64,000 bases of DNA from DATAXP01 sp036272935 (GTDB lineage: Bacteria; Planctomycetota; Planctomycetia; Pirellulales; PNKZ01). The position numbers and the translations under genes were made by a program. Shown here piece by piece: positions 24,526 through 34,316 of this stretch. The stretch covers positions 1-64,000 of the forward strand of contig DATAXP010000023.1 of the NCBI GenBank assembly GCA_036272935.1, in the 5' to 3' direction. Numbering within the stretch: position 1 is the stretch's first letter; the number at the start of each line of letters is the position of its first letter. The notes beneath the pieces are model-generated. The model saw only the letters and a list, made by a program, of their open reading frames with translations, searched no databases and was not told the origin of the DNA.

Positions 24526-25197
24526 TTAGTTCTTCAAGCCGGTGAAGCTCAGCCACTTTGCCGGGCGCGAATGGTAGTAGCCCTTGCTGAGCGTCGCGGC
24601 CTGCTTGTCGTACTGGCCGGAGTGGATGTCGATTAGTTCGAGCGTGAGCAGGTAGTCGCGCTGGTAGTCTTTGTTTTCGCGCGTGGTGCCCGAGGTGATG
24701 GTGGCGTACAGCAGGCAGTCGAACGGTTGGCCTTGCTGCTCCATCGCGGCCACGAAGGTGCGCATGTGCTGCGGCACGAACAGTTGATCGGGACGTAGGC
24801 GCGTCTGCATCAGACCGGCATCGACGAACCGCTTGTTCACCGGCTGGAATACGTGCGAGTTGAGAATGTGCAGGTCGATGACCTCATAGATCTGATCTTT
24901 GAAGTCGCCGATCTCCTCGGCGCTCTTGTTCTCGACGGCAACAAAGCAGATCCGCATTCCCGGAGGAGGCATGCCGGCGGTCGATGCTTGCTGCACCACC
25001 TGTGGCGGCGGCGAGTGACGCGCCAGCAATTGCCCCACCGCCTCGGTCACCAGCGGCTTGAACGTCTCGGCTCCCGCCGTGTGGCTACCGACCATGTCGC
25101 CTTCATCCGGCTTGCGAATCTTGGCGAACTGCTTGCTCCGGCAGCCGGCGAGGGCGGCGGCCGCGGCGCTGGTCGCCAGAAAATCGCGTCGATTCAT
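24526..25197 (-). CDS. LpoB-like lipoprotein (penicillin-binding protein activator family)
   Basis: A 223-residue lipoprotein. The start MNRRDFLATSAAAAALAGC shows a signal peptide with lipobox LAGC, and a twin-Arg-like NRRDFL at the front. The body (about 75-210) has an LpoB-type pattern: ICFVAVENKSAEEIGDFKDQIYEVID, later CLLYATITSGTTRENKDYQRDYLLTLELID. LpoB activates the cell-wall synthase PBP1B in E. coli; in planctomycetes the role is unknown. It is followed by the COG3014-like gene, 40 bases away. The ATG at 25197 is preferred over an upstream in-frame start because it yields the signal peptide. Confidence 0.75.
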   Translation of the reverse strand: MNRRDFLATSAAAAALAGCRSKQFAKIRKPDEGDMVGSHTAGAETFKPLVTEAVGQLLARHSPPPQVVQQASTAGMPPPGMRICFVAVENKSAEEIGDFKDQIYEVIDLHILNSHVFQPVNKRFVDAGLMQTRLRPDQLFVPQHMRTFVAAMEQQGQPFDCLLYATITSGTTRENKDYQRDYLLTLELIDIHSGQYDKQAATLSKGYYHSRPAKWLSFTGLKN

Positions 25198-25408
25198 GGG
25201 CATCCCTTCCTTGGGACCGGACAAGGGTTCGTGGTATTGGCCTATCGCGCGGCGTGGCTCGCGGCGTGCCGACACACTGCGCAGTTGATCGGCCACTCCG
25301 TGGCAGTGCCTAAAGGCAAATCATGTCGATCAGGCCACCACCGCCGCGGGCGGGATCATATGCTGGCAGCGACCGTGCTGGCAACCTCACTTCGAGCTAA
25401 CGAACCTG

Positions 25409-26242
25409 TCACTTGGCAGGCGTTTCAATCGCAGCAGGCTGTTCGCTCGGCCCAGGGCGCGCAGCGGCCCAATAGATCATTCGAGGCAGCCACGCTCGTA
25501 AGCCATCGGTCGTGAGCCCCGGTTTGGGAATGTCGGGGTGACAGCTAAACACGATCACGCGTCCCTTGCCGTAGGTCGATCGCACTGCCGCGGGTGTATT
25601 CGGCATCACGCCGCCGGCAACGCCTTCCTTGGCCACCTCGGTGCGATAGGTGGCGAGCACCTCGAAGTCGGGAATCTCGTCGTCGTGAGCCGGCGCGAGA
25701 ATCGGCCCATTGCCGTACCAGATCGTTACGCTGTCGGCGTCGGCAGCCAACAGCGATCGCCCCGCGTCATTCAACTCAATCTCGACCGCCCCCTTGCCCC
25801 GCGCCCAGTGCTCGCGATCGACCGTTTCGGCGTCGAGGATTTTGAGGCCCCAATCGTAGTGGCACGTCGCCAGGTAGCCACCGGCGCAGATGCCCATGTA
25901 TCCGCCGCCATCGCGAATGAAGCTGCGCACTTTTTCACGCCCATCTTCCTCCATCAAGCCGGCCTGCTTGCTCCCCGAACCGCCGGGAACGAACAGCACG
26001 TCGAAGTCGTTGAGCCGGTCGTCGCGAATATCGAAGCCACGCAGATAGGTCACCTGCAAATCATCGCGTTCGCGCAGCAGCCGATACGACTCGGGATCAC
26101 TCTCCTGGTTCACCGTGTAAATCGCTACGCGAATCGGCCGCTTGTCGGCTGAGGGGTCGTTGGCGGTTTCCGCTCCCCACAGCGCGCTGGGCGCCGCAGA
26201 GATCAACAGGCAGCAAAACACAACGCGACGGAACCAGAGCAT
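25409..26242 (-). CDS. BPL_N/ThuA-like glutamine-amidotransferase-fold protein, secreted
   Basis: About 277 residues with a signal peptide (RRVVFCCLLISAAPSALWGAE). The fold is class I glutamine-amidotransferase-like, recognised by DVLFVPGGSGSKQ and the nucleophile elbow GGGYMGICAGGYLA, as in the biotin-protein-ligase N-terminal domain. The C-terminal RVIVFSCHPDIPKPG fits the same family. No biotin ligase domain follows. It is likely a periplasmic hydrolase of unknown substrate. The ATG at 26242 has GAGG upstream; an in-frame ATG at 26335 would place the palindrome at 26264-26296 inside the coding region. Confidence 0.75.
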   Translation of the reverse strand: MLWFRRVVFCCLLISAAPSALWGAETANDPSADKRPIRVAIYTVNQESDPESYRLLRERDDLQVTYLRGFDIRDDRLNDFDVLFVPGGSGSKQAGLMEEDGREKVRSFIRDGGGYMGICAGGYLATCHYDWGLKILDAETVDREHWARGKGAVEIELNDAGRSLLAADADSVTIWYGNGPILAPAHDDEIPDFEVLATYRTEVAKEGVAGGVMPNTPAAVRSTYGKGRVIVFSCHPDIPKPGLTTDGLRAWLPRMIYWAAARPGPSEQPAAIETPAK

Positions 26243-26250
26243 AAGCAGCC

Positions 26251-26296
26251 TCTGAAAAAACAAGAGTCCCGGCCGCGCAACAAGCGGCCGGGACTC
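26251..26296 (-). terminator. Intrinsic terminator of the basic repeat protein gene
   Basis: A perfect 13-base stem (gagtcccggccgc / gcggccgggactc) with a 7-base loop lies at 26264-26296. Read on the minus strand it is followed by ttgttttttca, a clear U-run. It sits 44 bases after the stop of the gene at 26341 and just before the amidotransferase gene. Confidence 0.85.
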
Positions 26297-26340
26297 ATTT
26301 ATATCAAAAGTCGATGCGCCTGCCGAATTCGGCAAGCGAT

Positions 26341-26706
<366 letters not shown>

Positions 26707-26930
26707 TGGTCTTCCTATAGGTGAAGTAGATGCCCACCAAAGCCCCGACAGCATGACAATGAACGCTTGCGTCGAGGTGGTTTATACCCCTCAAGGTTAC
26801 GCCGATCGTCAGGCATTGCAAGTAGACAGATCGTCAGTGCTCTTATCACAGACTTAAAACGCGCGCTATGCGAGTACGATAAGGCTTGGCGATTCTCATG
26901 TTGAGAATGATGAGTGCCAGGTAAGCCTTG

Positions 26931-28868
26931 CTATTGGGGGGGGGCGATACCGGCGCGCTCAAGTTGCTTCTTGAGCGATGAGTAGAGCGGCAGGTGACGG
27001 TAATAAACTTCCAGCGTAAACAGCGACAAGCAAGTCGTGTAAAGCCGACCACCTTGTCCGCGCTGGCACCAAATATCAGGATCGCTACCTAAGGGTTCCC
27101 AACTTCCCGCTTCTTTCCCCTTGGTTTCCTGATGCTTGACGATCATGTCGCGATAAGCATTGTTCCAACGCGTCCAATAATCGCCTTCCATATGGTGCAT
27201 GAGCTGGGTCGCATAATACCAGTAATAATGGTCGCGATCGGTCCAGTCGGGCAGGCCTTTGTTCTGCGGCTCAAGCAAGATTTCCACGCCTCGCACCAAG
27301 CGCGGATCGTCCTGTTTCCATCCCAGGTATTGGCGGCATAGCAGGCCTTCAGCCGTCATTGACCGCGTGGCGAACGTCTCGTTCTGCTTGGCAAGATAGG
27401 TGTACTTACTGCCGCCGTCGGGGCTGGCGGAATCGAGATATTTACCAATCTGGTCGAAGACTTTCTGTGGCACGTCGATGCCGCCCATCTTGGCGCTTTG
27501 CAACGCCATCACCATCCAGCCGGTGACCGAGGTGTCGCTGTCGTTGCGGGGCGTGTAGCGCCAGCCTCCTTCTTCGGACTGCGCCTCGAGGCAGTATTGC
27601 ACGGCCAACTTCGCCGCAGCGCGCAGGCTCGAATCGTTCGACATCGCCGTCAGCTCGCACAGTGCCACCGTGCATTGAGCGTGTGTATAGAGTGCTTCGT
27701 CGCGTTGCTGGCCGTGGAAGAAATTGCCTTGCTTATCCTGAAACTTCAGCAGCGCGTTCACGCCGCGCTCGACGTTCGACTTGAACTTGCCAGCACGGTG
27801 CGTGTTGCCGGCCCCCTGGAAGGCGAGCAGCGCCATCGCGGTTGCCGCTTCGTTGTTCTCGAACGTCGCGCCTTCGGTATACGGTCCCTTCAGGCTCCAG
27901 CTTCCGTTCTTGAGCTGATTCTTGGCGAGCCATTCTAATCCGTGCGCCACGGCCGCTTCCGAAGCATTCGAGCCACCATACTTGCCGAGCAGCACCGTCT
28001 TCATGCCTCGATCGCGGCCAGCCAGCGCCACCGGCAACGGGCTGGCGCTTGCGCCGGTAGCAGGTCCGGAAAAGAGCGCATCGACCGACATCTTCGGCGC
28101 CTCGGCAAACGGATCGCTGACGGCCGGCAACGTCGCGGACAGCGCCGCGACCTCGGTCGATGGAGCGTCAATCGGCACGGTGACGCTGGGATCGAGCAGT
28201 TGCTGACCTTCGACTTCGGCGTACGTCGCACGGAGCGTGATGGCGTTCTTGTCGGCATCGTTCGACATCGTCCAAAGGCCCAAGACGATGATGATCAGCA
28301 TGTGCACCGCGGCACTGATGAGCACTGGCAGCGAGAACCGACGCCAGAGACTCTTGATTTGCTCGTCGGTCGATTGCTCGTGCTCTGGGGCGACACGAAC
28401 GCCAATGCTTCCCGAGGACGGCGGCGGGCCCGCGGGACGACCAGGCAACGTGGCTCCTCCGGGCGGCAACGGAAGCGGTCCCGCCGGCGGTGGACGCTGC
28501 CCGGCACGCTGCGGTGCTGCCGCGGGGGCGGTCGAGGCCGGCACGGGAATCGGTCGCACCGGCTGCGGTCGAGGCGCGGTGGGCGGGTTCGCAACAGTCG
28601 GCGGTCGTGGTGTCGCGGGTACCGGAACGGGTTGCGGACGAGCGGTGGGCGCCTGCGGCACTACTCCGGGCCGTGGTAGCGGACCGGGAATTGGCACGGG
28701 CTGAGGAACGGCGCCGCGTGCTGGCGATTGGATTGGCGGAACCACCGGCTGCGGCCGAGCAAAGCCCGGCGGCGGCAACGGAGGCGGCGGAGGTATCGGC
28801 GCAGCGCCACCGCCAGCGGGCAATGGCGGCACGCCACCCTTAGGTTGGCGATTTTGTGGGCCAACCAT
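26931..28868 (-). CDS. Prenyltransferase/squalene-oxidase-repeat protein with Pro-rich N-terminus
   Basis: A 645-residue protein. Residues 1-170 are a Pro/Gly/Ala-rich low-complexity region; about 190-212 is one transmembrane helix (LPVLISAAVHMLIIIVLGLWTM); from about 300 to the end is an alpha/alpha toroid of the prenyltransferase/squalene-cyclase repeat type (HGLEWLAKNQLKNGSW, ALLAFQGAGNTH, YCLEAQSEEGGWRYTP). Proteins of this arrangement are common in planctomycetes and are probably not true cyclases; the role is unknown. GAGGA precedes the ATG. A run of nine G (26936-26944 on the plus strand) lies in the last codons. Confidence 0.8.
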   Translation of the reverse strand: MVGPQNRQPKGGVPPLPAGGGAAPIPPPPPLPPPGFARPQPVVPPIQSPARGAVPQPVPIPGPLPRPGVVPQAPTARPQPVPVPATPRPPTVANPPTAPRPQPVRPIPVPASTAPAAAPQRAGQRPPPAGPLPLPPGGATLPGRPAGPPPSSGSIGVRVAPEHEQSTDEQIKSLWRRFSLPVLISAAVHMLIIIVLGLWTMSNDADKNAITLRATYAEVEGQQLLDPSVTVPIDAPSTEVAALSATLPAVSDPFAEAPKMSVDALFSGPATGASASPLPVALAGRDRGMKTVLLGKYGGSNASEAAVAHGLEWLAKNQLKNGSWSLKGPYTEGATFENNEAATAMALLAFQGAGNTHRAGKFKSNVERGVNALLKFQDKQGNFFHGQQRDEALYTHAQCTVALCELTAMSNDSSLRAAAKLAVQYCLEAQSEEGGWRYTPRNDSDTSVTGWMVMALQSAKMGGIDVPQKVFDQIGKYLDSASPDGGSKYTYLAKQNETFATRSMTAEGLLCRQYLGWKQDDPRLVRGVEILLEPQNKGLPDWTDRDHYYWYYATQLMHHMEGDYWTRWNNAYRDMIVKHQETKGKEAGSWEPLGSDPDIWCQRGQGGRLYTTCLSLFTLEVYYRHLPLYSSLKKQLERAGIAPPQ

Positions 28869-29119
28869 TCCTCAGCACTCCGCCGCGCTTCTTGTTCCGT
28901 GGTCGCGCCAACCGTCGCCCGTCGCGAGGGAATGGGCATGGGATGCGAAGAAAAGCATGCTCGACGACCACTTGCCAATCTACCTGCGAGCCACCAACGC
29001 GGCAAGCAAAAGCATCGCTGTGCTCGATGCTTACGACTTTCGTCGTTCGCCAGCGATCGATTATGCCGAGCAGACCAGCGCCACGGGCGTGAGCAACCGC
29101 CTTTTTTTGCCAAGCCCCC
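28869..29119. other. Intergenic region between prenyltransferase-repeat gene and tRNA
   Basis: About 250 bases upstream of the minus-strand gene and ahead of the tRNA promoter. It must hold the promoter for the gene at 26931-28868. Short frames here have no recognisable protein or good ribosome site, and I see no other feature. Confidence 0.4.
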
Positions 29120-29149
29120 TCGACGCCCGACCGCCGCGAGTTGTAGAAT
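29120..29149 (+). promoter_or_regulatory. Putative promoter of initiator tRNA
   Basis: A TCGACG box (29120-29125) and a TAGAAT box (29144-29149), 18 bases apart, end 12 bases before the tRNA 5' end. The same TAGAAT hexamer is found in the candidate hypF promoter. Confidence 0.45.
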
Positions 29150-29161
29150 GGACCTAACTGA

Positions 29162-29235
<74 letters not shown>

Positions 29236-29244
29236 CTCCTTTGA

Positions 29245-29280
29245 CCCTCGCTGGCGCTTCGAGCGCCGCGGGGGTTTTTT
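29245..29280 (+). terminator. Intrinsic terminator after initiator tRNA
   Basis: A GC-rich hairpin (ccctcgc-t-ggcgct / agcgcc-gcggggg, one bulged T, 3-base loop) is followed directly by six T. It starts ten bases after the tRNA 3' end. Confidence 0.85.
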
Positions 29281-29308
29281 CATTAGGAGCGATCGGAGAA
29301 GCCCCGGA

Positions 29309-29551
29309 ATGGACATCGCTGGAGTCCGCGAGGCCCTTAACCGAAATCCATTCGAGCCGTTTGCAATCCGGCTCGCTGACGGACGATCGTTGCCGGTCCC
29401 TCATCGAGATTTCGTCGCGTTGACTCCTCGTCGCGTGATCGTCGGAGCCGAAGACGATTCTTGGTCGATCGTTGAACCGCTCTTGATCGTATCGCTTGAT
29501 TCGCTCCCAAAAAAGGGTCGCGGAAGTAACGGCTCAAGGAAGAAGGGCTAG
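29309..29551 (+). CDS. Conserved small protein, 80 aa, unknown function
   Basis: A small hydrophilic protein, GREALNRNPFEPF-like at the front (VREALNRNPFEPFAIRLADG), then LPVPHRDFVALTPRRVIVG and a basic C-terminus. I recognise the NPFEPFxIxLxDG pattern as a small family recurrent in planctomycetes, with no known role. A GGAG lies ten bases before the ATG. It stands between the tRNA terminator and the lpdA gene. Confidence 0.7.
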   Translation: MDIAGVREALNRNPFEPFAIRLADGRSLPVPHRDFVALTPRRVIVGAEDDSWSIVEPLLIVSLDSLPKKGRGSNGSRKKG

Positions 29552-29648
29552 CGCCCCGCCGTGCCACGGCGCGGCCGGTTTCGGCATCGCCGCCGTGCGA
29601 CTATGATAGCGGCTCGATTTCTTCCAGCCGTTGATTGTCGGAGCGACT

Positions 29649-31067
29649 ATGCACTGTCCCGTGATCGTTCTTGGCGGCGGACCAGGCGGATACGCCGCGG
29701 CGTTCCTGGCTGCCGACCTGGGCATGGACGTGACGATCGTCGAGGCCGACCCGCGGCTCGGCGGTACCTGCTTGCTGCGGGGCTGCATCCCGTCGAAGGC
29801 TCTGCTGCACGTGGCCAAGGTGATCAGCGAAGCCCGTGAGCTGGCCGATTGGGGCGTTGCCCTCGAGCGGCGCGACATCAAACTGGATGCCCTTCGCGCC
29901 CGCAAAGAGAAGGTCATCTCGACGCTTACCGGCGGACTCAAGCAGCTTGCAAAGCAACGCAAGGTGCGCATCGTGCACGCCCGCGGCGGGTTCGAGAACT
30001 CGACGACCCTGCGTCTCGAAGGGGGCGACCCGGCAACATGGCCCGAGGGAGACCGCCTCTCGTTCGACCATTGCATCCTCGCCACCGGTAGCGTGCCGGC
30101 AAAGATCCCCGCATTCGACCTGCCGACCGACCGCGTGATGGACTCGTCCGGAGCGCTCGAGCTGTGTGACATTCCCGAAAGCCTGCTCGTGGTGGGCGGT
30201 GGTTACATCGGCCTGGAAATGGGATCGGTCTACGCCGAGTTGGGCACGCGCGTGAGCGTTGTCGAACTGACCGATGGCCTGTTGCCCGGCGCCGACCGCG
30301 ACCTGGTGAAGCCGCTGCATCAGCATCTGCAAAAGCTCTACGCCGGTATCTATCTCAAGACCAAGGTCGCTTCGCTGGCCGACAAGGGAGATGCGATCGA
30401 AGTGGTGTTCGACGGCCCCGAAGGACAGCGCAGCGAGCGCTTCAGCCGCGTGCTGGTGTCGGTCGGCCGCAAACCGAACAGCGCGGACATTGGCCTGGAA
30501 AAGACCAAGGTGAAGGTCGACGGGCGCGGCTTCGTGCAGGTCGACGCCCAACGCCGGACCGATGACGAGCACATCCTAGCCATCGGCGACGTGGCCGGCG
30601 AACCGATGCTCGCGCACAAGGCGTCGCACGAAGGCAAGGCGGCGGTCGAAGCGCTGCACGGCGAGCCGGTGGTGTTCGAGCCGCGCGCGATCCCTGCTGT
30701 CGTATTCACCGATCCGGAGATTGCTTGGGCGGGATTGACTGAAGCCCAGGCCCAGGCAGCAGGGCGCGAGGTCGAGATCGTGCGCTATCCCTGGGCTGCC
30801 AGCGGCCGAGCACAGTCGCTGGGGCGCACTGAAGGCTTGACCAAGGTGATCGTCGACCCTGAAACCGATCGCATTCTGGGCATCGGCATCGCAGGCGTTG
30901 GGGCTGGCGAATTGATTGCCGAAGGTGTACTGGCAATCGAGATGGGCTGCGATGTCCGCGACCTGGCCCATTCGATTCACCCGCACCCGACGCTGAGCGA
31001 AACGCTCTCGTTCGCCAGCGAGGTGTACCTCGGCACCGCCACCGAGATTTACAAACCGAAGCGCTAG
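29649..31067 (+). CDS. lpdA: Dihydrolipoyl dehydrogenase (E3)
   Basis: A 472-residue flavoprotein disulfide reductase that reoxidises dihydrolipoamide of 2-oxoacid dehydrogenase or glycine cleavage complexes with NAD+. FAD motif VLGGGPGGYAAA; redox-active disulfide in GGTCLLRGCIPSKAL; NAD motif VVGGGYIGLEMGSVYAELG; second FAD motif AIGDVAGEPMLAHKA; C-terminal base HPHPTLSE. Full length. The ATG at 29649 is chosen over the one at 29631 because it begins right at the FAD strand. No E1/E2 genes lie beside it. Confidence 0.93.
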   Translation: MHCPVIVLGGGPGGYAAAFLAADLGMDVTIVEADPRLGGTCLLRGCIPSKALLHVAKVISEARELADWGVALERRDIKLDALRARKEKVISTLTGGLKQLAKQRKVRIVHARGGFENSTTLRLEGGDPATWPEGDRLSFDHCILATGSVPAKIPAFDLPTDRVMDSSGALELCDIPESLLVVGGGYIGLEMGSVYAELGTRVSVVELTDGLLPGADRDLVKPLHQHLQKLYAGIYLKTKVASLADKGDAIEVVFDGPEGQRSERFSRVLVSVGRKPNSADIGLEKTKVKVDGRGFVQVDAQRRTDDEHILAIGDVAGEPMLAHKASHEGKAAVEALHGEPVVFEPRAIPAVVFTDPEIAWAGLTEAQAQAAGREVEIVRYPWAASGRAQSLGRTEGLTKVIVDPETDRILGIGIAGVGAGELIAEGVLAIEMGCDVRDLAHSIHPHPTLSETLSFASEVYLGTATEIYKPKR

Positions 31068-31085
31068 CGAGGGCTCGCTGCGCTT
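31059..31085. terminator. Possible bidirectional hairpin between convergent genes
   Basis: Arms aagcgc-t-agcgag and ctcgctgcgctt pair with one bulge around the lpdA stop and the end of the convergent membrane protein gene. The T-runs are weak on both sides. Confidence 0.35.
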
Positions 31086-32922
31086 ATAGCTTCGGTGCGG
31101 TAGACAGCACGTGGCCGCGGGTGGCGTGCAGATACGGATCGAGCATCTTGCGAAATGGCTGGTCGATGTCGGCGCCTGATGCCGCCGCCGTGGCTAGGCG
31201 GCGCATGCCAGAGATCAGCTGGGCGTGAGCCCACAATGACCGATAATCGAGCGTCATCTCGTCGCCTTCCAGCGCTGCCAGCCAGCCAAGTGCGCGAGCA
31301 TCGTCGCGCAGCGATTGCGCTCTGGCGGCGTCGGACGGTTCGATCGCGTAGGCGTACAACATCTCGGCGATCTGCATCCGCGTGATGCGCGTGCGAGTTT
31401 CCAATTGTTGCTCACGACGGCGTGACAACTCGCCGGGGTCGAACACAATGCGGAAGTAGTTGCCGATCGTGTTGTGCCTTGCATGCTCAGCGAGCCATGC
31501 CGCCTCGCGCGCCCATGTTTCGCGGCGAATCGCCTGTGTCTCGCCGAGAGTCGGCCGGCGATCGAAGCGCAGCACCGACGACCATTGCCCGCCGCCGAAA
31601 TTGGTGATCCAACCACGCGCCGTCCACTCGGAGAGCGCGGCGTCATCGGGAGAAATCGCCAGCACATAGGTTTTCTCGGCCACACTCAGCGTTTCAGATG
31701 GATCGACCGGCGGCTGAACCTCGACCCAGTGTCCTTTTTCGACGGTGATGTCGTCCCAAATGGCTAGTGCGCTGCCGACGTAGCTGGTGTATCCCTGCAC
31801 CATCCGATCTTCGAGTCCGTGGCGCTGAATGACTTCGGCATCGGCGCGCATTTCGGCGAAGTCGACGAGCACCGGGTACGGTTTGACTAGCCAAAGAATT
31901 TCGCCGGCCAAGGCAGGAATGCCAAGCGGAAACACCGTTGCGACATAGGCGATCGCGGCCGTGGCAATCGACCGACGCCGGGCATCGGCGATCTTTTCCA
32001 GCGTGTGCGTGACGGCGATGCTCCCCATCACCGCGCCTGGCAGCGCGGAAAGGAGAATGAACCGCGACGTGTCTTGCGCAATCCATACGACCGGTGCTGC
32101 GGCGAAGGCCAGCCCTAACGCGTGGCGCCTGGGGGCGCGCAGTGCGTACACCACGCCTTCCAGCCAGAATAGCGCCGTTAGAGGATCGATCCACCATGCC
32201 GTGTCGGCCTTCGTGCCGACGTACCACGGTAGCCAGCGCAGCACGTGAACCCAGTAAGCCGCCGTGAGCACGGCTGCAATCGCCAGGGCGACCACCAGCC
32301 GCCGGTAGGGTCGTGCTGCCGGGCTGAGCATCGCGGCGACGAACATGCCGGCCGGCGCCGTCACAAATCCCGCGAGGTGGCAGTAACAGGCCAACGACAG
32401 CAGGATTGCACTGACGACGGTTGCGCCTTGTAAGAAAAAGTAAATCGCCCAGCACGTGGCCAGGAACATCCAGTAGACCGGCAGGTTCATCGAGAACGAC
32501 GCAGCCGCTTGCACGCCGCCCGAGAGAACTGCGGCCGCGAGCAAGCCTGCGACGTCGCCGGCCTCACGGCGTGCGAAGCACACCGCAGTAAACATCGCCG
32601 TCGTCCAACAGGCGAGCCCCATCACGGCGTTGGCGAGAATGTAATCGTCGCCGCGGCCGCCGAAGATACGTCCCAGGCAGCCAAGAACCATGTGCATCGC
32701 TGGCCCTTGCAAGTTCGGCCGATGGGCTGGGGCATAATGGATGGCATCCCAGTAATAGATGCCGTGCTCGCCGTACTGGCGGGCCATAGCGACGTGGTAA
32801 GCCGAATCGACGCTTGCCCGATAATGGGGTAGGGCCGCCGCCAAGAGCACGAAGTGCAACGTCAGGACGCCCCACGTCGCGATTCGCCATGCCGAAAGAG
32901 ACCGATGAACACCCTGCGGCAT
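31084..32922 (-). CDS. Polytopic membrane protein, GT-C glycosyltransferase-like
   Basis: A 612-residue protein with about 10-11 transmembrane helices over the first 370 residues and a hydrophilic C-terminal region of about 230 residues. An early acidic loop (ASVDSAYHVAMARQYGEHG) followed by a Tyr/His/Pro-rich loop (YWDAIHYAPAHRP) is typical of GT-C-type glycosyltransferases (ArnT/PMT-like) that use polyprenyl-phosphate sugars. No exact family can be named. It converges with lpdA and is separate from the HtrA gene at 33024. Confidence 0.65.
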   Translation of the reverse strand: MPQGVHRSLSAWRIATWGVLTLHFVLLAAALPHYRASVDSAYHVAMARQYGEHGIYYWDAIHYAPAHRPNLQGPAMHMVLGCLGRIFGGRGDDYILANAVMGLACWTTAMFTAVCFARREAGDVAGLLAAAVLSGGVQAAASFSMNLPVYWMFLATCWAIYFFLQGATVVSAILLSLACYCHLAGFVTAPAGMFVAAMLSPAARPYRRLVVALAIAAVLTAAYWVHVLRWLPWYVGTKADTAWWIDPLTALFWLEGVVYALRAPRRHALGLAFAAAPVVWIAQDTSRFILLSALPGAVMGSIAVTHTLEKIADARRRSIATAAIAYVATVFPLGIPALAGEILWLVKPYPVLVDFAEMRADAEVIQRHGLEDRMVQGYTSYVGSALAIWDDITVEKGHWVEVQPPVDPSETLSVAEKTYVLAISPDDAALSEWTARGWITNFGGGQWSSVLRFDRRPTLGETQAIRRETWAREAAWLAEHARHNTIGNYFRIVFDPGELSRRREQQLETRTRITRMQIAEMLYAYAIEPSDAARAQSLRDDARALGWLAALEGDEMTLDYRSLWAHAQLISGMRRLATAAASGADIDQPFRKMLDPYLHATRGHVLSTAPKL

Positions 32923-33023
32923 GCGATGCTTAGGATCACGTCACGTGGATCGTTTTCGACGCCACATTCGATTGTACTCCCCTGCGGTCGGTAAGCGTGA
33001 AAGCAAATAGGCTGGATGTGCGC

Positions 33024-34232
33024 TCAGCCTTCGCGCTCGCCGACGGTGACGGTCACGGTCATCGGCTTGCCGTCGCGGATGATGTCGACCTTCACCTGCG
33101 CGCCGATCTTAGCGCGCGCCACCTGCAAACGCAGGTCGCCGGGGTCGGTCACTTTTTTGCCGTCCCAGGCGACGATCACGTCGGCCTCTTGAATGCCAGC
33201 CTTTTCGGCCGGCGAATCCTTTTGCACGCCGGTCACCAGCACGCCATGCTCGGCGCCGAGCTTGAGCTGCTGCGCGATGTCGGCGGTGATCTCTTGTAGG
33301 CCGACACCGAGGTAGCCGCGTGCCACCCGCCCGTTCTTGATCAGCGCTCCGTACACTTTCTGCGCGATCTCGCTGGGAATGGCGAAGCTGATGCCTTGAT
33401 ACGATTTGCCGATGATCGCCGTGGTGATGCCGACCACTTCGCCTTTGACGTTGAGTAGCGGACCACCGCTGTTGCCGGGATTCACCGCGGCATCGGTCTG
33501 CAAGAAGTCCTGGTAGGCGTTGTTCTCGTCGACGGTGCGGCGTTCCTTCGCGCTGAGGATGCCGGAGGTCACCGTGCGATCGAGACCGTAGGGGTTGCCG
33601 ACCGCGAGCACCCAATCACCGACTTCCAAGTCGCCACTATTCCCCCAACGAGCCGCGATCAGATCGGGCGCGTCGATCTTCAGCACTGCCAGGTCAGTGT
33701 AGACGTCGTAGCCGATGAGCTTCACCTTCTCGACGGCCCGACCGTCGGTGAGCTTCACAACCACTCGGTTTGCACCCTGGATGACGTGGTAGTTGGTGAG
33801 CACGTAACCGCTTGGATCGACGATAATCCCCGAGCCTTGCCCGACCGCGCGATAGATACGATCGCGACTCGGGCCGCCGCCCCATTCGTCGAAGATCGAA
33901 TTGCCGCCGCCGCGGACTCGGCCCAACTGCTCGGTGTCGATGTGTACGACGCTCGGCGAGATCACCTGGGCCACGTCGCGAAACGCCCGTGAGGTGTCGG
34001 ACAACTTCACCAGCTCGGCATTCTTTTCCAAGTCGCTCAGGTCGGCCGCTGCCGCTTCGGCCTTGGCACGCAGCTCGCCGCGCGTGAGCGAGAACTGAAT
34101 TTCTTCTGCCAAGTACGGCGCGCGGAAGATCAATACCAGCATGAACAACATCGCCACGAGGGTCGACAGGCGGGCACCGCTGCGCGGCGCCGACTGCGAT
34201 GGATACGGGGCATAGGGTGGCATGCTTGCCAT
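33024..34232 (-). CDS. HtrA/DegP-type serine protease with PDZ domain
   Basis: A 402-residue, membrane-anchored periplasmic protease for misfolded proteins. There is one N-terminal helix (LSTLVAMLFMLVLIFRAPYL), a trypsin-like domain (about 85-285) with His in LTNYHVIQG, Asp in YTDLAVLKID and Ser in NPGNSGGPL, and one PDZ domain (about 295-395, GYLGVGLQEI to EADVIVAWDG). The single PDZ makes it DegS/HtrA-like rather than DegP-like. It diverges from aat with an 84-base gap. Confidence 0.92.
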   Translation of the reverse strand: MASMPPYAPYPSQSAPRSGARLSTLVAMLFMLVLIFRAPYLAEEIQFSLTRGELRAKAEAAAADLSDLEKNAELVKLSDTSRAFRDVAQVISPSVVHIDTEQLGRVRGGGNSIFDEWGGGPSRDRIYRAVGQGSGIIVDPSGYVLTNYHVIQGANRVVVKLTDGRAVEKVKLIGYDVYTDLAVLKIDAPDLIAARWGNSGDLEVGDWVLAVGNPYGLDRTVTSGILSAKERRTVDENNAYQDFLQTDAAVNPGNSGGPLLNVKGEVVGITTAIIGKSYQGISFAIPSEIAQKVYGALIKNGRVARGYLGVGLQEITADIAQQLKLGAEHGVLVTGVQKDSPAEKAGIQEADVIVAWDGKKVTDPGDLRLQVARAKIGAQVKVDIIRDGKPMTVTVTVGEREG

Positions 34233-34316
34233 GATCGTCTCCGCGTTGTGGTGCCGGGATGCGCCGTCATATTATAAACCGTCGCTCGCCGCGGCCCGAA
34301 GGGTCAAATTGGCAAC

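Noticed and set aside
28661..29113. 150-codon minus-strand frame near the tRNA
   Set aside because: It overlaps the Pro-rich start of the prenyltransferase-repeat gene out of frame and continues into non-coding sequence; not family-like.
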